DNA from: Pelodera strongyloides | Taxonomy: Eukaryota; Nematoda; Chromadorea; Rhabditida; Rhabditidae | Direction: 5' to 3' | Assembly (NCBI GenBank): GCA_036852015.1 | Contig: JAANDG010000407.1 | Coordinates: forward strand, 1 to 64,000 | Length of the DNA stretch: 64,000 bases | Program-made: the position numbers and the translations under genes | Part shown: positions 51,801-61,704 of the stretch, piece by piece | Numbering within the stretch: the stretch's first letter is position 1 | Layout: every line of letters starts with the position of its first letter | The notes under the pieces: generated by a model | The model's database searches: none | What the model saw: only the letters and a program-made list of their open reading frames with translations | Told to the model about the DNA's origin: nothing

Positions 51801-54800
51801 CGCGTTACGTTCAAAAGTATCTAATTGAGCAATAAGCTATATCACGTTTCATAACTTGAATTGAACTTAAAGTACTTGATTCGGATGATATGTCAGTTAT
51901 AACAAATGACAACATTTCCAACAAATGTATCAAAAACATACCTGTACTCGGAGTTGACGAACGGGAACGGGAGTGCCCTGCAACACCTCAGTTAATAAGT
52001 ATTAGTCCACCACAAAACTATTAATATTCTACATAGCTCAAAGGCATCATTATATTACATTTCAAAACATATCACCTATCAAATGACAAGGTTTAGATAG
52101 TTCAAAAGAACCCAGTCGAGCAATGTTCTATTTCGATTCAGAATTCTCCAAAACCAAAAAAAAAACAGAAATGAAATAGGAATTCGAGCACTAAGGAAGA
52201 TTGTGTGCAAAAAAGTCAGTGTCTTCAACAAACGTGAAAAAGCATACCAGTGCTGACAGACGGAGAACGAGCACGCAGGGGATTAGGTCCTTGTGCTCCT
52301 GAGTTGACAAGTATTAGTCTTTCCAAACCCCTTATTCTAATAACACAAAAATCATACAATTCACAAAATTAAAACACAGCTCGACGGCTCTGTGTGAAGA
52401 ATAACTAAACTCATGAGCATTTGAGAAAAGCGGAACGAGAACAAAAGGTAAGCCAAAATAGAAAGTATGCATACCGACAGGCTGAGGCAGATTCGGAAGT
52501 TGAACTGAGGCGAGTTGGGCGGGCACTTGTGCTGGAACTTGGGGCACAGCTACAGATACTCCACCAGCTCCTGGTCCTGAATATCAAATATATAGACTAT
52601 CATAGTCCTTTTAATTTGCAGTATAGTTAAAAATTTTAATGTGATCGAAAAATTGGGGTATTGGACGAGCGGGAATCGAACCCAGCGTCTTTGGATTACC
52701 GGTCCACTGCGTTAACCACTACGCTACCGCCACCCACCGCCAAACTTTTCAATCACATACCCGTATGGGCGACAGGTCTGTTAAGGTCGCCAAGGCGTTA
52801 CACAATGAGTAAATACCCAATTGTCCGGGGGGTTAAATACCACAATCCCAGATTAAGAAAAAAAAATTTGGCTTAGGGCGGCCATAAAGTCCCTTATACA
52901 GTTTGCATTCACTTTCGCATATTTATAGTTAAAAACCCGGATGATCTCAAAACAGCTCGGCGGTCAAAATATCAACGAATCGAGTTACATGAATCGATGA
53001 TCGCACCTAAGCCGCTCTAAGAGCACAACACTAGAAAGTCACTGAACCGATCGGGTAACTCCATTTAATAGACATCCATTCACTACACCTAGGTTTACTA
53101 ATACAACTTATCGCGTATTGGAATTCATACCCTGGAGGCACTACCGTAACCCCCACCAAGGGAATAAAGGATACAAGCAGATTATAATTTTGATGCGTAA
53201 CCATAAGAATGCGATGTTTCACGCAAGGTCCAAAGATTAGCCGGAGATGGTTGGCTTAACAACATTATGTTTCTCCAAATTCATATAGCTATACGTAGCT
53301 GGAGATGGTTTAAACGACCCGGAAGGTTGATCGCCCTTTTTGGTCCTTCTATGTACTGTATGTAAAGTGATAAACGTATGAACCTGTGCACACAAAAAAA
53401 CGCGTAAAATGACACATCGTCTCTGACGGGTTTGACTGACAAAGTCCGAAAACCATGAAACATACTGTTTTCATACCGATCATGTCCGAATAGCCATTGA
53501 CAACCTCCGAAACCAATGTAAAAAAAAGTGTATATTTGCGTGAAACATAGCGGTCTAGCCCTATGTTACGCATAGATGTTATACTCTGGTATAAAGGACT
53601 AATATACTCTATGATTAAATAACACTGACCTGGGACATCATCGTCATCTGAGTCGTCGTCCGAGCTGCTTCCCGTCACAGAAGCGGCAGATGGTGTTGAG
53701 TTTCGGCGCTGGCGACTTCCTGAACGAAAAAGTATAGACATAAAGTATAAACCGAAACCTAAAGTATAATCTGAACAAATACAAGCATATTTTTTACAAG
53801 AAACACATCATAAGTACATCACGGCGTTTCCCAACAGCAGCAACAAATCACATGCCCAAAATTAGTACAGCGCAATGACATGACTCTCGACCACAGGGGC
53901 CCGAGCCCAAGGATACCTCTAGGTAGGATACTCTGTCGAATACCATATCAAGATCGGATCTACGTTAAATTGAGGAATACCATATCAAGATCGGATTTAC
54001 GTTAAATTGTGCGAAACAAGACAAGGATAACAGCGTATCCAAGTAACACGAAAACATATGTGGACCGACAAACTCGAGCTTTATAAACCATCCTGATTCA
54101 AAGATCGCACATGGAAACTAGTAGTCAAATAGTGCCCGTGCCCGCGACCCACCCATTCGTAAGGTTTGTCCCTTTTGTATGTGGGACCTGATAGTTGCTA
54201 CTTCCTGGGCATCAAAATGTATAAATCCGGGTGAAACATAACATTCTTAGTCCCATGTTACACATCGAAGTTACACGCTGGGTGCGGCCCTAGTTTATCT
54301 TGTTATTATGAATGAAAACAGGTATGTAAAATTACCGGCTGCTGGTGGTTGAGGTGGCTGAGCTGGTCCTGGTCCGGGCGCGGGAAGACCGGCGGGTTGA
54401 AAGGGGACGAAGGGCAGTCCGGGTGCGCGCGCAAGAACACCGACGGGCGGTGGTGGCGCGGCAACACCGAGTGCAGGCTGGGCAGCGATGGGGAGGACGG
54501 CTGAAAGTGACAACTTATACAGTAAGCTCATCCCTTTTAGTTAACACCTATAACTTACATAAAGTACAACGTGAAACACCGCGCACAAAACAGGGTGCGC
54601 CATAAGGAAGGGTGCGCGGTGGGGGCGTCTAACACCGACCGTGGCGCAAGTGAGGCGCACCACTAGCGCGCCTGCCGCGGCGCAGAAGTGCCAACCAAAA
54701 TAGAACACGCCCGTGGCGCATGCATATTTAGCGGGGAGCTTCGCGCAAAAGCGGCAGACCCTTACCTTCTGCGCGGCGACGACGCGGACTTTTACCAATG

Positions 54801-57800
54801 AAAATACTATGACTTAAATGCACGAAACGTGAGCGGGACACCGCAAACACGATACACAGTGTATGCAAAACATGACAGTACCGTACACGTACAGTACCGC
54901 TATGTCGAATGAAAACCGTAACAAGTAACAACGACACAAAACAAGACCAAGACGTAAACGAGAAGATATGATTATGATATCAAGTGATTACCTCCTTGAC
55001 CTGGCTGCGCCATGAGATTGTAGTCAACTTGTGGGCCCATCGCATCCGCCAGACAGTTATTGTACTAAAGCAAAAGTGTATTTTTTTAATCAAGTTCAGT
55101 GTGTACTGTGTACTGAGCAGCAGCTATAAGAACACTCACGGTTAATAAAAAACTAAATGCTAATGGTACGGTGAACCGGGAATATATCAAATTTCAAACA
55201 AAAAAAAGTGCAGTTTTAACGTTTTAAGTGCCTACCAAGCGCTGGTTCGCTGTGTCCAAATCCACGGCCTTTGCGGTCAGCCGAGCCCAGAATCCATCGT
55301 TGATCTTGTCGAGGTTGCAAGTCAACAGCAACCTTTGCGCGGTGTACAGCAGTGCCGGTGTTCCATTCCCACTGAGCTAAAACAACTTATTTACTTATTG
55401 CAATAAAACAGTAAAAAGTATACGTGCCGTATCACGGATGATTATCACATTTTCACTACAAGTGGTTCACTATAAGCCATTGATATCAATCTTGACCGAC
55501 CTGACCGTCGAGTGTTTTCACGACATCGATTATGATATGAATGATTAATAACTGAAGTCACACAATACAGAATGACTGACGGACTCTTGAACAAGAGGGC
55601 TATGACGTGCACATATTAAGCGGATAACGTGAGAGAAACTTTTAGTCATATTTCATGTAATCTGTTAGATAAAACAAGAAAATGTATATGCATCGAAGAC
55701 TTACCCGCAAAAGTGCGGCCTTGGCCGTGCCCAAATCGCGAAGCGAAAAGGCTGTGAAGGCCTTAACTCCACTCCCCCACATCTGAGCACATTCGAGCGT
55801 GGCCCTGAGTGCTCCAGCCGCTTGCGTCTAAAACAGACCAATAAATGGTTGGGAACGGTTTGTGAAACAAATGCGACATCAAGCATACATAGAATTAACA
55901 GAACCCTAAAAAGTAGCGCCAACGCGTCACTATAGGAAAGAGATAATCATGCACGAAAACTGCATTCTGGTTACGTATGGCAGGATATACATACAAGCGA
56001 AGCCACACAATCCGTGTTACATAAAAAACTGGCAAACGTAACAAGTATCAAAGTATCAAAAGCAAGAGATTGTATATCACTCACGATGGTGGCCGGGTTT
56101 GAGGTAGGGTCGTATATCAGCCGCATCAATAGTTTCGCGCGCATCATCCATATTCCTACGACACCGCGATCTGCCGCCAAAACGCTCTCCACGTGGTCTC
56201 GGTGCAAAAGGATCTAAAACACAAAACATGAAATCAACCGGACTACAACGAAAATAATGATATTTTCTAACAACAAAATACTTTGGCGCAAATTATCTTC
56301 ACGAGAACAACAATAATCTATGAGACTCACGGCCCTTCTGCAATCACATCTACCACGTTCTGAATTCTGGAAATTCCAGCCAAAATAAGAAAACATTTTA
56401 GAAACTTACGTGTCCAATTTCATCCATGCACATCATCTCGGACACATGCGTGATCGGCGCCGCTAGCAGGTTGGGTTGGATGTTAGGGGGTGCGGGCGCT
56501 ACAACCAAACCCTGAGCTGCAGCGGGTGGCGGAGGAGGCGCGGGTGCGGCAGCGGCTGGCACGGGTGCGGCAGCGGCGGGTGCGGCAGGTGCGGCAGCAG
56601 CGGGCGCGGCGACGGCACGGGCAGCGAGACGGGGCGATCGTCTGGGAGCAACCAACATAGTTCTCTAAAAAGAACTTCATTAAGGTTAGATACGATACCA
56701 GAGAATCCAAGATGCACAGGGCACATACACAATGAACCGAAGACGGACGAAATGCTTAGTCATAACAAACACATAAAGGGCACCGTGGGCCCTTACAAGC
56801 AAAGCAAAATGGTCGTGGTCATAAACAGGACTTGGGGCGTGGAACTTTAAACATATATCAATATCACTGGGGGTAAAAGCAACTATCCACATTAGAGGGA
56901 GAAAACCATCAATATTGGTATACGGTACACGGACACAGAGAGATAAATGAATAATGAAAAACTGATTTTACTGAATACTAAGTGCGAAGAATCAGTTCCA
57001 GCGGGGATTCGAAGCACAAAAAGCACAAACGCGAAAATGATGTGAGTTAGAACTTAGAACTTACTTAGTTAGGGCGCGCAAGATGACAATTCGCTGTTAG
57101 TGGCCTTATATTGTCAAAACTTGCGCGATACTTTGTTGTCGTAATAAATGTTATGTTAATTCGCAGTTAACGAGAACGTCATAAACCCAGATCGAAATCG
57201 CGGCGCTTACTTGGCGCACCCGCAGCGACAACTACGAACAACCAATAGTGTGCCAAAATGCGCCAGGAACGAGCACTTACCGCCCCAAGTGGCCTTCTAC
57301 AAAAGCGTAACATGGGGTCAGATGAGAGAGGTAACAGAAAACTAGAGATATGGAGAGACAGAGGGAGAAGGTACTTACTGGCACACTTACGGGCACTACA
57401 GTAACCCCATAGCTAAGGACTATACGATAACTTCGTGACGCGGCGCTATTAAAGCGTATAAGTACATAGTAATCGATAGTTACAGATAAAAGGAGAAAAA
57501 AAACAACAACTCGCAATTACATGACCGATGGAAATGAATTTGCATAAAAAATAAATGCAAATTCTTTCGTATGCTAATTTAGCGTCGACTCACCTTTCCG
57601 CAAGGCGAGTGGCGCCTAATGCGGCAAACCTCGGGATACGTTTCAGCTGACATACAAGGGTTCTACGGAAATCACAAAACACTAACTTATGGTTCATAAT
57701 ACCCAACAACGAAACCCAATGATATTTCATTTACTTCCAAATTCTATCGTTAGATTCTAAATAGGGTGGAAAACGTATCATACACAGTGGAGTACAGTAT

Positions 57801-57961
57801 ACCGATACCATCATACAAACAATACGCTTACGCACTTGTTTCAGGTTTACTTTGATCCAACTATCAGTTGAAATACTCCGAATACAAAGCATATAAAACA
57901 TCGGTACGCTAAAGCCAACAAAATTTCAAAAAGATAGATTTACCAGCACCACATATGCCAT
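43502..57961 (-). CDS. 30-exon gene, large Ser/Pro/acidic protein (about 986 aa), function unknown
   Basis: Thirty minus-strand exons with GT-AG borders join without one frame break to 2961 nt (986 codons plus TAA). The protein has an Ala/Pro-rich N-terminus (residues about 30-90), a probably helical domain (about 115-260) and a long low-complexity tail with Pro-rich, Ser-rich and Asp/Glu-rich stretches. It ends in basic clusters (GRRKR, EEKKRRED) that could act as nuclear signals. No catalytic motif, membrane segment or zinc finger is visible. Introns after exons 1-8 are phase 0 except one phase 2; the 21 after exons 9-29 are all phase 1. Part of the tail is an internal duplication. Exons 1-3 are the least certain; the alternative start is ATG in exon 4 (56658). 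I recognise no family; a nuclear or scaffold role is only inference. Confidence 0.88.
43810..43870. repeat. 25-bp-arm hairpin in intron 29
   Basis: Arms CAAAATTTTGGGGAGGTG and its inverse flank CTAATTTGCATA. A diverged half copy (GGGAGATGATTTAGACTAAT) follows at 43880. Related words occur near 9.65 and 11.13 kb, suggesting a dispersed family. Confidence 0.88.
44415..44585. mobile_element. 171-bp palindromic MITE in intron 28
   Basis: Ends TTAAAGCGAAATGCCAGC and TAGCATTTCGCTTTAA. The arms of about 80 bp are almost perfectly complementary (GCATATGATAAGCAAATCCT and its inverse), with a short GATCGTCCACGG loop. TTAA at each edge fits a TTAA target duplication. Lies 22 bp from exon 28. Confidence 0.92.
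46119..49894 (-). CDS. Exons 19-25: internally duplicated block
   Basis: Exons 49736-49894, 49599-49619, 49098-49217, 48684-48812, 48490-48567, 48082-48237 and 46119-46238, all phase 1. Exon 19 and exon 24 both start GESGSR-like and share SWDYVPSDVDVP. Exon 21 and exon 25 share RDTWRHLSN and LSDRIL.P. Exons 22 and 23 share TTIAPED. The pair (19, 21) was thus copied as (24, 25), an event made neutral to frame by the uniform phase. The intron between exons 24 and 25 (46239-48081) is swollen by the MITE-derived array; the intron between exons 23 and 24 holds a MITE end. Confidence 0.92.
46314..48081. repeat. 238-bp tandem array (MITE arm plus intron edge) in intron 24
   Basis: TTAAACAACTCTG recurs at 46314, 46552, 46790, 47024, 47262, 47499, 47738 and 47978, spaced 234-240 bp. 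Each unit consists of about 100 bp of intron sequence, running up to CTGAGACTCA, the first bases after the exon-24 donor, followed by about 140 bp of the terminal arm of the foldback MITE seen whole at 16122-16578. The last intron segment continues into exon 24 itself. Seven arm copies and eight intron segments are present. The 70-codon open frames in it are artefacts. Confidence 0.93.
48343..48375. mobile_element. Single MITE end of the AAGCGAAATACC family
   Basis: AAAAACCGGCCGGTATTTCG followed by CTTTAA matches the right ends at 59.66 and 61.7 kb. No opposite end is found nearby, so it is a fragment within intron 23. Confidence 0.7.
49305..49400. repeat. About 28-bp tandem repeat
   Basis: CCCAAACTAGGCTAGG occurs three times and ACAAACTAGGCTAGG once, the later ones joined by TTGGGGCAAG. 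In intron 21/20 of the 30-exon gene. Confidence 0.9.
50121..55064 (-). CDS. Exons 9-18: Pro-rich, SR-like and acidic tail
   Basis: Exons 54992-55064, 54336-54500, 53630-53719, 52475-52576, 52248-52298, 51942-51977, 51542-51628, 51155-51223, 50845-50976 and 50121-50198 all end in phase 1. Successive contents: QPGQG; Pro/Ala-rich (APGPGPAQPPQPPAAG); SSSDDDSDDDDVP; Val/Pro/Gln-rich; RARSPSVST; HSRSRSSTPST; SPSPASETGS; VVAVAVADDLSS; LLDDDDGGLLDMDFDLL; VDSGAGKTEE. The Arg-Ser and acidic patches are typical of disordered regulatory tails and are likely phosphorylation targets (inference). GAGKT here is not in a P-loop context. Confidence 0.9.
52663..52735 (-). tRNA. tRNA-like element (pseudogene or SINE head) in intron 11
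   Basis: The minus strand has a D-arm with A box (TAGCGTAGTGGTTAACGC, 4-bp stem), an anticodon arm and a T-arm with B box GGTTCGATTCC. The acceptor strands pair poorly and the base before the anticodon is C instead of the nearly universal U, so a working tRNA is doubtful. The loop would give anticodon GGU (Thr). Inverted flanks TGTGATCGAAAAA and TGTGATTGAAAAG lie on either side. Confidence 0.7.
55236..56664 (-). CDS. Exons 4-8: Ala/Pro-rich segment and helical domain
   Basis: Exons 56410-56664, 56331-56366, 56085-56213, 55705-55827 and 55236-55376 (85, 12, 43, 41 and 47 codons) are all joined in phase 0. Exon 4 carries SPRLAARAVAAP, then runs of AAAAP and PPPPP and ends CMDEIGH. Exons 6-8 encode the only globular-looking part: ILLHRDHVESVLAADRG, then Leu/Ala-rich helices including LLYTAQRLLLTCNLDKI, ending DLDTANQRL. 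Exon 5 (36 nt, NSERGRCDCRRA) can be skipped without changing frame and may be alternative. The domain is not recognised. Confidence 0.88.
57281..57961 (-). CDS. Exons 1-3 of the 30-exon gene (tentative 5' end)
   Basis: Exons 57944-57961 (MAYVVL), 57594-57646 (LKRIPRFAALGATRLAE) and 57281-57296 (16-nt microexon, RRPLGA) join in phase 0, 2 and 0 and run into exon 4 in frame (RTMLVAPRRSPRL). The microexon has both splice sites (TTGTAG, GTAAGT). The first exon is supported only by an ATG and a GTAAAT donor. If translation starts in exon 4 instead, these would be 5' UTR, which would make their openness coincidental. Confidence 0.55.
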
Positions 57962-57964
57962 TGA

Positions 57965-59540
57965 AAGGTTTAATAACTGTCAGTCTCTTTGGACATAATA
58001 ATCCAGGGAACAAGCAATATCCCACTATTGTATTCATCTTAATAGAAAACAAATTCGAAAATAGAACGAATTTGCGTAGCCAGTACATATCACATATCTG
58101 ACATAAGAAACAGCCACCGCCTACTTCATACAGTATCCTATAATGGCTTACCGCTAAGCGCCAAAACGTACAGTGTACTTAGGTTAGGTTACAAGGTATT
58201 GTCAGTTTCAATTACCACCACCATTCAAAGAAGCTCTGAACAAAAACACATGAGCCAGTGTTAAAGACATTACTCCCACTAACCACTAACAAAACGAAAA
58301 ATACTGTGTACTCATTTATTCCCAAGTATAATCAACCAATTTTACTGTACTCCCGTCAACAATCACAAACAATCACGCAAATTTGTATACTGTAAGAATA
58401 AGAAACAAGTACAAAAAACGATGACAGCAAATTCGTTTATTTCAGTAAGTTTACGATCATCCTATCAAAACATTAATTCTTCCTCAATAATCGAGGAACA
58501 CTTATGATCATGCGTAAACAAGGACGTCTTCAGGTATCATGCGTAACATGCGTTGGTTTCTGTAAAACATGTTAGTCGTTAACCAAAACGTAATAAACAA
58601 AACCCAAAAGGGCTAGGCTGCGCCTAGCCCCAAAAACATCATGCACATGCACACATGATAATCATACAGACACATCATGCACATAAAAACAGCAAGCAAC
58701 AAAACTTAATAGTCCAAGTGCTCAGTCAAAATGTACAAGTCCACAGAAAGGTAAAGAAAAGAAATAAAAACTTACCAGGATATACTCGGCGGCGACCACA
58801 TCCAAATACTACCATAAGTTGGCAAGGGCGCACACACATCTGCCGAATCTAAAGTGAAACAGACAGCACCCAAGCAGTATCCTTTTTCTGAATATGTAGT
58901 TAGTTACGGAAGTCTGTGTAACAGTGTAACTATTTAACTATGCGTACTTCAAGCAAATCCCCTTTTGCCTACTGCCTATGATATTTTCCAAAATTAGAAA
59001 ACTTTGAACAAAACGTGAAACTGTGAAACATATCAACTTCCTATAGAAAAATTCCTGTAACGTCCCTGACCCTTAACAATCACTAACTACAGATGTGGTA
59101 AACTCGATTTCCAGGTAAGCTCAATTCCAACTAACAAATAAAGAACAAGAAGAAACCCAAAAGTATAGGAAATATGCAAAATAGGTAACACCCGAGATGT
59201 GAACGACTCGTACAAAAAGAGTCATTCATATCTCCCCATGGCTCATGGGGCTCCTTTGCTTCTTATGTCTGGCGAATCAGTGATGTTTCAACGAGGGAAG
59301 CAGCCTGCAATACAATGTGAACTAAAAGAGCACGCGCCCTTGTTCGAGGTTGGTTCAATGCATGTTTCAAAACTTATGACTTGAATAGTGTCGGCTTTGT
59401 CGTAAAAAAATGTCACTCAAAGTGCAACATACAGTACTTCTTTAATCAAAACAAACCAAAGATTAATTAGGCGGTTCCTAAGAATAAGATACGCCAGGGC
59501 ACGCTACATAAACAAAATCCACCGGCAGACTGCCACAAAA
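57965..59540 (-). other. Upstream region with one exon-like block
   Basis: Mostly AT-rich and gene-poor. A minus-strand block 58776-58848 (TTTAG acceptor, GTAAGT donor) is open for 24 codons (IRQMCVRPCQLMVVFGCGRR). It leaves in phase 1 and does not fit exon 1 of the 30-exon gene, so it belongs elsewhere or is fortuitous. A block near 59.2-59.3 kb resembles one near 60.3 kb (shared CGTTGAAA and ATTCGCCA words). Confidence 0.4.
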
Positions 59541-59544
59541 CAAT

Positions 59545-59663
59545 CTAAAGCGAAATACCGGCCGGTTTTTGAAACGCGAATTTAGATCGCTTTTTTTTAT
59601 TCTAATTTATGTTCATTTGCATAACTCGATGTGTTTCAAAAACGGGCCGGCATTTCGCTTTAA
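59545..59663. mobile_element. 119-bp palindromic MITE
   Basis: The left end is CTAAAGCGAAATACCGGCCG. The right end, reversed, is TTAAAGCGAAATGCCGGCCC. Both arms continue into TTTTTGAAAC-type sequence. The right TTAA (59660-59663) is also the left TTAA of the next element. Confidence 0.9.
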
Positions 59664-60255
59664 AGGGATCGGTTCACCTTAAATTGTGTCTGTTTTTTTT
59701 GTTTCTTTATTTTTGTCTCTTTATAATAAAGAAACAAAAAAAAACAGACACTCTTTAAAGGGATAGGTTCACCTCGAATTGCACCTTTTTTATAATTTAT
59801 GTTGATAGTATGACCTATGACGGTCAAAATGCGAAAATTGCAGTAAATTTCCTTTGCTCCCCGTAGTAGGAGAGCTTGCTCAAAAAAAGCTAAACTACCT
59901 CGAATCTATAAAACAATTGGGGTACCGCAGCCATGGTATGTGGGAAATAGCGCAGGAGGACTGGAGGTGCAGATATTGTTGTGATAGACAGAGGATGATA
60001 AAAGGGCCTGTATCTTCTAGCGTCTCCAGCCCGGCTGCACTATTTCCCACATATCATGGCTGCGGTACTCCAATTGTTTTATAGATTCGAGGTAGTTTAG
60101 CTTTTTTTGAGCAAGCTCTCCTACTACGGGGAGCAAAGGAAATTTACTGCAATTTTCGCATTTTGACCGTCATAGGTCATACTATCAACATAAATTATAA
60201 AAAAAGGTGCAATTCGAGGTGAACCTGTGCCTTTAAGGTGAACCGACCCCTTTAA
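59660..60255. mobile_element. MITE with TTAAAGGGATCGGTTCACC ends containing a nested copy
   Basis: The outer ends match in inverted orientation (59660-59682 and about 60233-60255). Inside are a T-rich hairpin (59686-59752, GTGTCTGTTTTTTTT and inverse) and a second, related element at 59755-60236. No coding capacity. Nested insertion into TTAA is the simplest reading. Confidence 0.85.
59755..60236. mobile_element. 482-bp near-perfect foldback MITE
   Basis: Ends TTAAAGGGATAGGTTCACCT and, reversed, TTAAAGGCACAGGTTCACCT. Arms of nearly 195 bp are complementary with very few mismatches and include AGTAGGAGAGCTTGCTC and CTATTTCCCACATA...CATGG. The unpaired centre is about 59951-60042. The arms are long enough to give double-stranded RNA if transcribed through. 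Confidence 0.92.
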
Positions 60256-60259
60256 GCAA

Positions 60260-61515
60260 AATATGGCAGAAATAGGTAACACCTAACACCCACCACACAT
60301 CAAGGTGTACATCAAGGTCGCTTGGCGAATCGAATCATCGATGCTTCAGATTTCAACGAAAGCAGAAGGAGCCTGAAAATAATATTAAATAAATAAAACG
60401 TTAAAAAGGACAAACAGGAACAATCGATAACCTCGGATATAAGATAAACCTGCAGTATACAAGAGTACTACCACGAACAACAAATAAATTGCAACTACAA
60501 AAGACCACCATCGATCAAATACAACGAGCTACCACAACGTAAATGCAGACTGTTGATATCTTACATAAAGATCTGCATATAATTTGATTTCTAAATTTCC
60601 ATACATCAGATTCTTACTTAAGAGTCCCATTATTCTATTCTAGAATATACAGCAAATGGAAAACAAGACTGGCTCTACCGTACCTGTTTCAAAATAGAAA
60701 GTCGACGACGCGTTGCTTCATAACAATCAAACAAACGAAAAATTAAACAATGAAAAACCATAATATGAAACCTACATGTGTTACGGTTCATCCTCATCAA
60801 TATTGCAATGGGGGTACACAAATCAGTTGTGCCTCCGAGAATGGTGATCTAAAAAGTATTAGCAATAAGTGATCAATAATATTAGGCTGCAACTGGCTGG
60901 AATCCTGCTGGAATCAGGAATCATCGACTTCGCGCATACATAACGAGTTATCGTTACGCGCATACATAAGCCAATGCCCGAAATGCCTTAGGATAGGAAA
61001 GATAAATCACTGAACACCATTGAGCAACACGAAACAAAGTAAGGAGAAAACACCTCAGTTCATCCAATGTCAGGGAATTTCAATCCATTCAATCAAGGCT
61101 CAGGCTTCAAGTACATCTCGCTAAAAATAAAAGGGCTACACGCACAGATGATCGCAGGCAGACATGAAAGGTACTGTAGAAGAAATGAAACAGTGAAGAG
61201 CAGGTTATGCCGTTGGTTCACGCATTTGACCAACATCAAATAAAGTACATTTAGTACATGAGGAGAAAACACCAACCAAAGATTGGTGCTCAGTTCGTCT
61301 TCGTCGAGTTCATTCCCAGAGATCCAGAGATAACATTAATCAAATCCGCGACACACCTCTCCTCTCAACTCACCGCATAGACCGAAGACCTAAAAGTAAT
61401 AAGTACTGTAGCAAGAATGAAACAATGACCGAAGGAAGGTCATTCATTTGATAAACGCAGTTATCAGTTGCCTTGCGAAACGCCGGGCAACAAAGTAGAC
61501 CAGCCACAACGGGGC
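60260..61515 (-). other. Scattered exon-like blocks, no complete gene
   Basis: Block 60772-60848 follows a TTTTTAG acceptor and is open for 25 codons (ITILGGTTDLCTPIAILMRM) to a GTTTCA border. A 16-nt block at about 61375-61390 has TTTTAG and GTGAGT borders and is nearly repeated near 63.75-63.77 kb. GATGAACTGAG and GACGAACTGAG before GTGTTTTCTCC occur near 61.05 and 61.28 kb. These look like another locally duplicated gene, too incomplete to model. Confidence 0.35.
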
Positions 61516-61518
61516 GGC

Positions 61519-61701
61519 TTAAAGCGAAATACCAGCCGGTTTCTGAAACGCACTGCGTACACCTGCTTCTTTCTGCAGTATATGCAAATGATCAAAAAGT
61601 AGCATAAAAACTAGGCCCCAATTAGACCCCACTTTGCATAAATGCATAGGAATGCAAGTACCTGAGATGCGTTTCAAAAACCGGCCGGTATTTCGAGTTA
61701 G
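61519..61701. mobile_element. 183-bp palindromic MITE
   Basis: Left end TTAAAGCGAAATACCAGCCG. Right end, reversed, TAACTCGAAATACCGGCCGG, followed inward by TTTTTGAAACGCA. Same family as 59545-59663; the right TTAA has decayed. Confidence 0.88.
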
Positions 61702-61704
61702 GAT

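Noticed and set aside
52663..52735. Functional tRNA-Thr gene
   Set aside because: Poor acceptor pairing and missing U before the anticodon; kept only as tRNA-like.
54345..54605. 86-codon plus-strand frame
   Set aside because: It is the antisense shadow of exon 10 and has Val/Arg-rich composition caused by that exon.
54728..54785. Extra exon between exons 9 and 10 (reads VKVRVVAAQK)
   Set aside because: Including it changes the phase of the Pro-rich exon 10; direct joining of exons 9 and 10 fits phase 1 and gives the natural composition.
56476..56850. 124-codon plus-strand frame opposite exon 4
   Set aside because: It is a Gly/Cys/Arg shadow of the Ala/Pro-rich coding exon.
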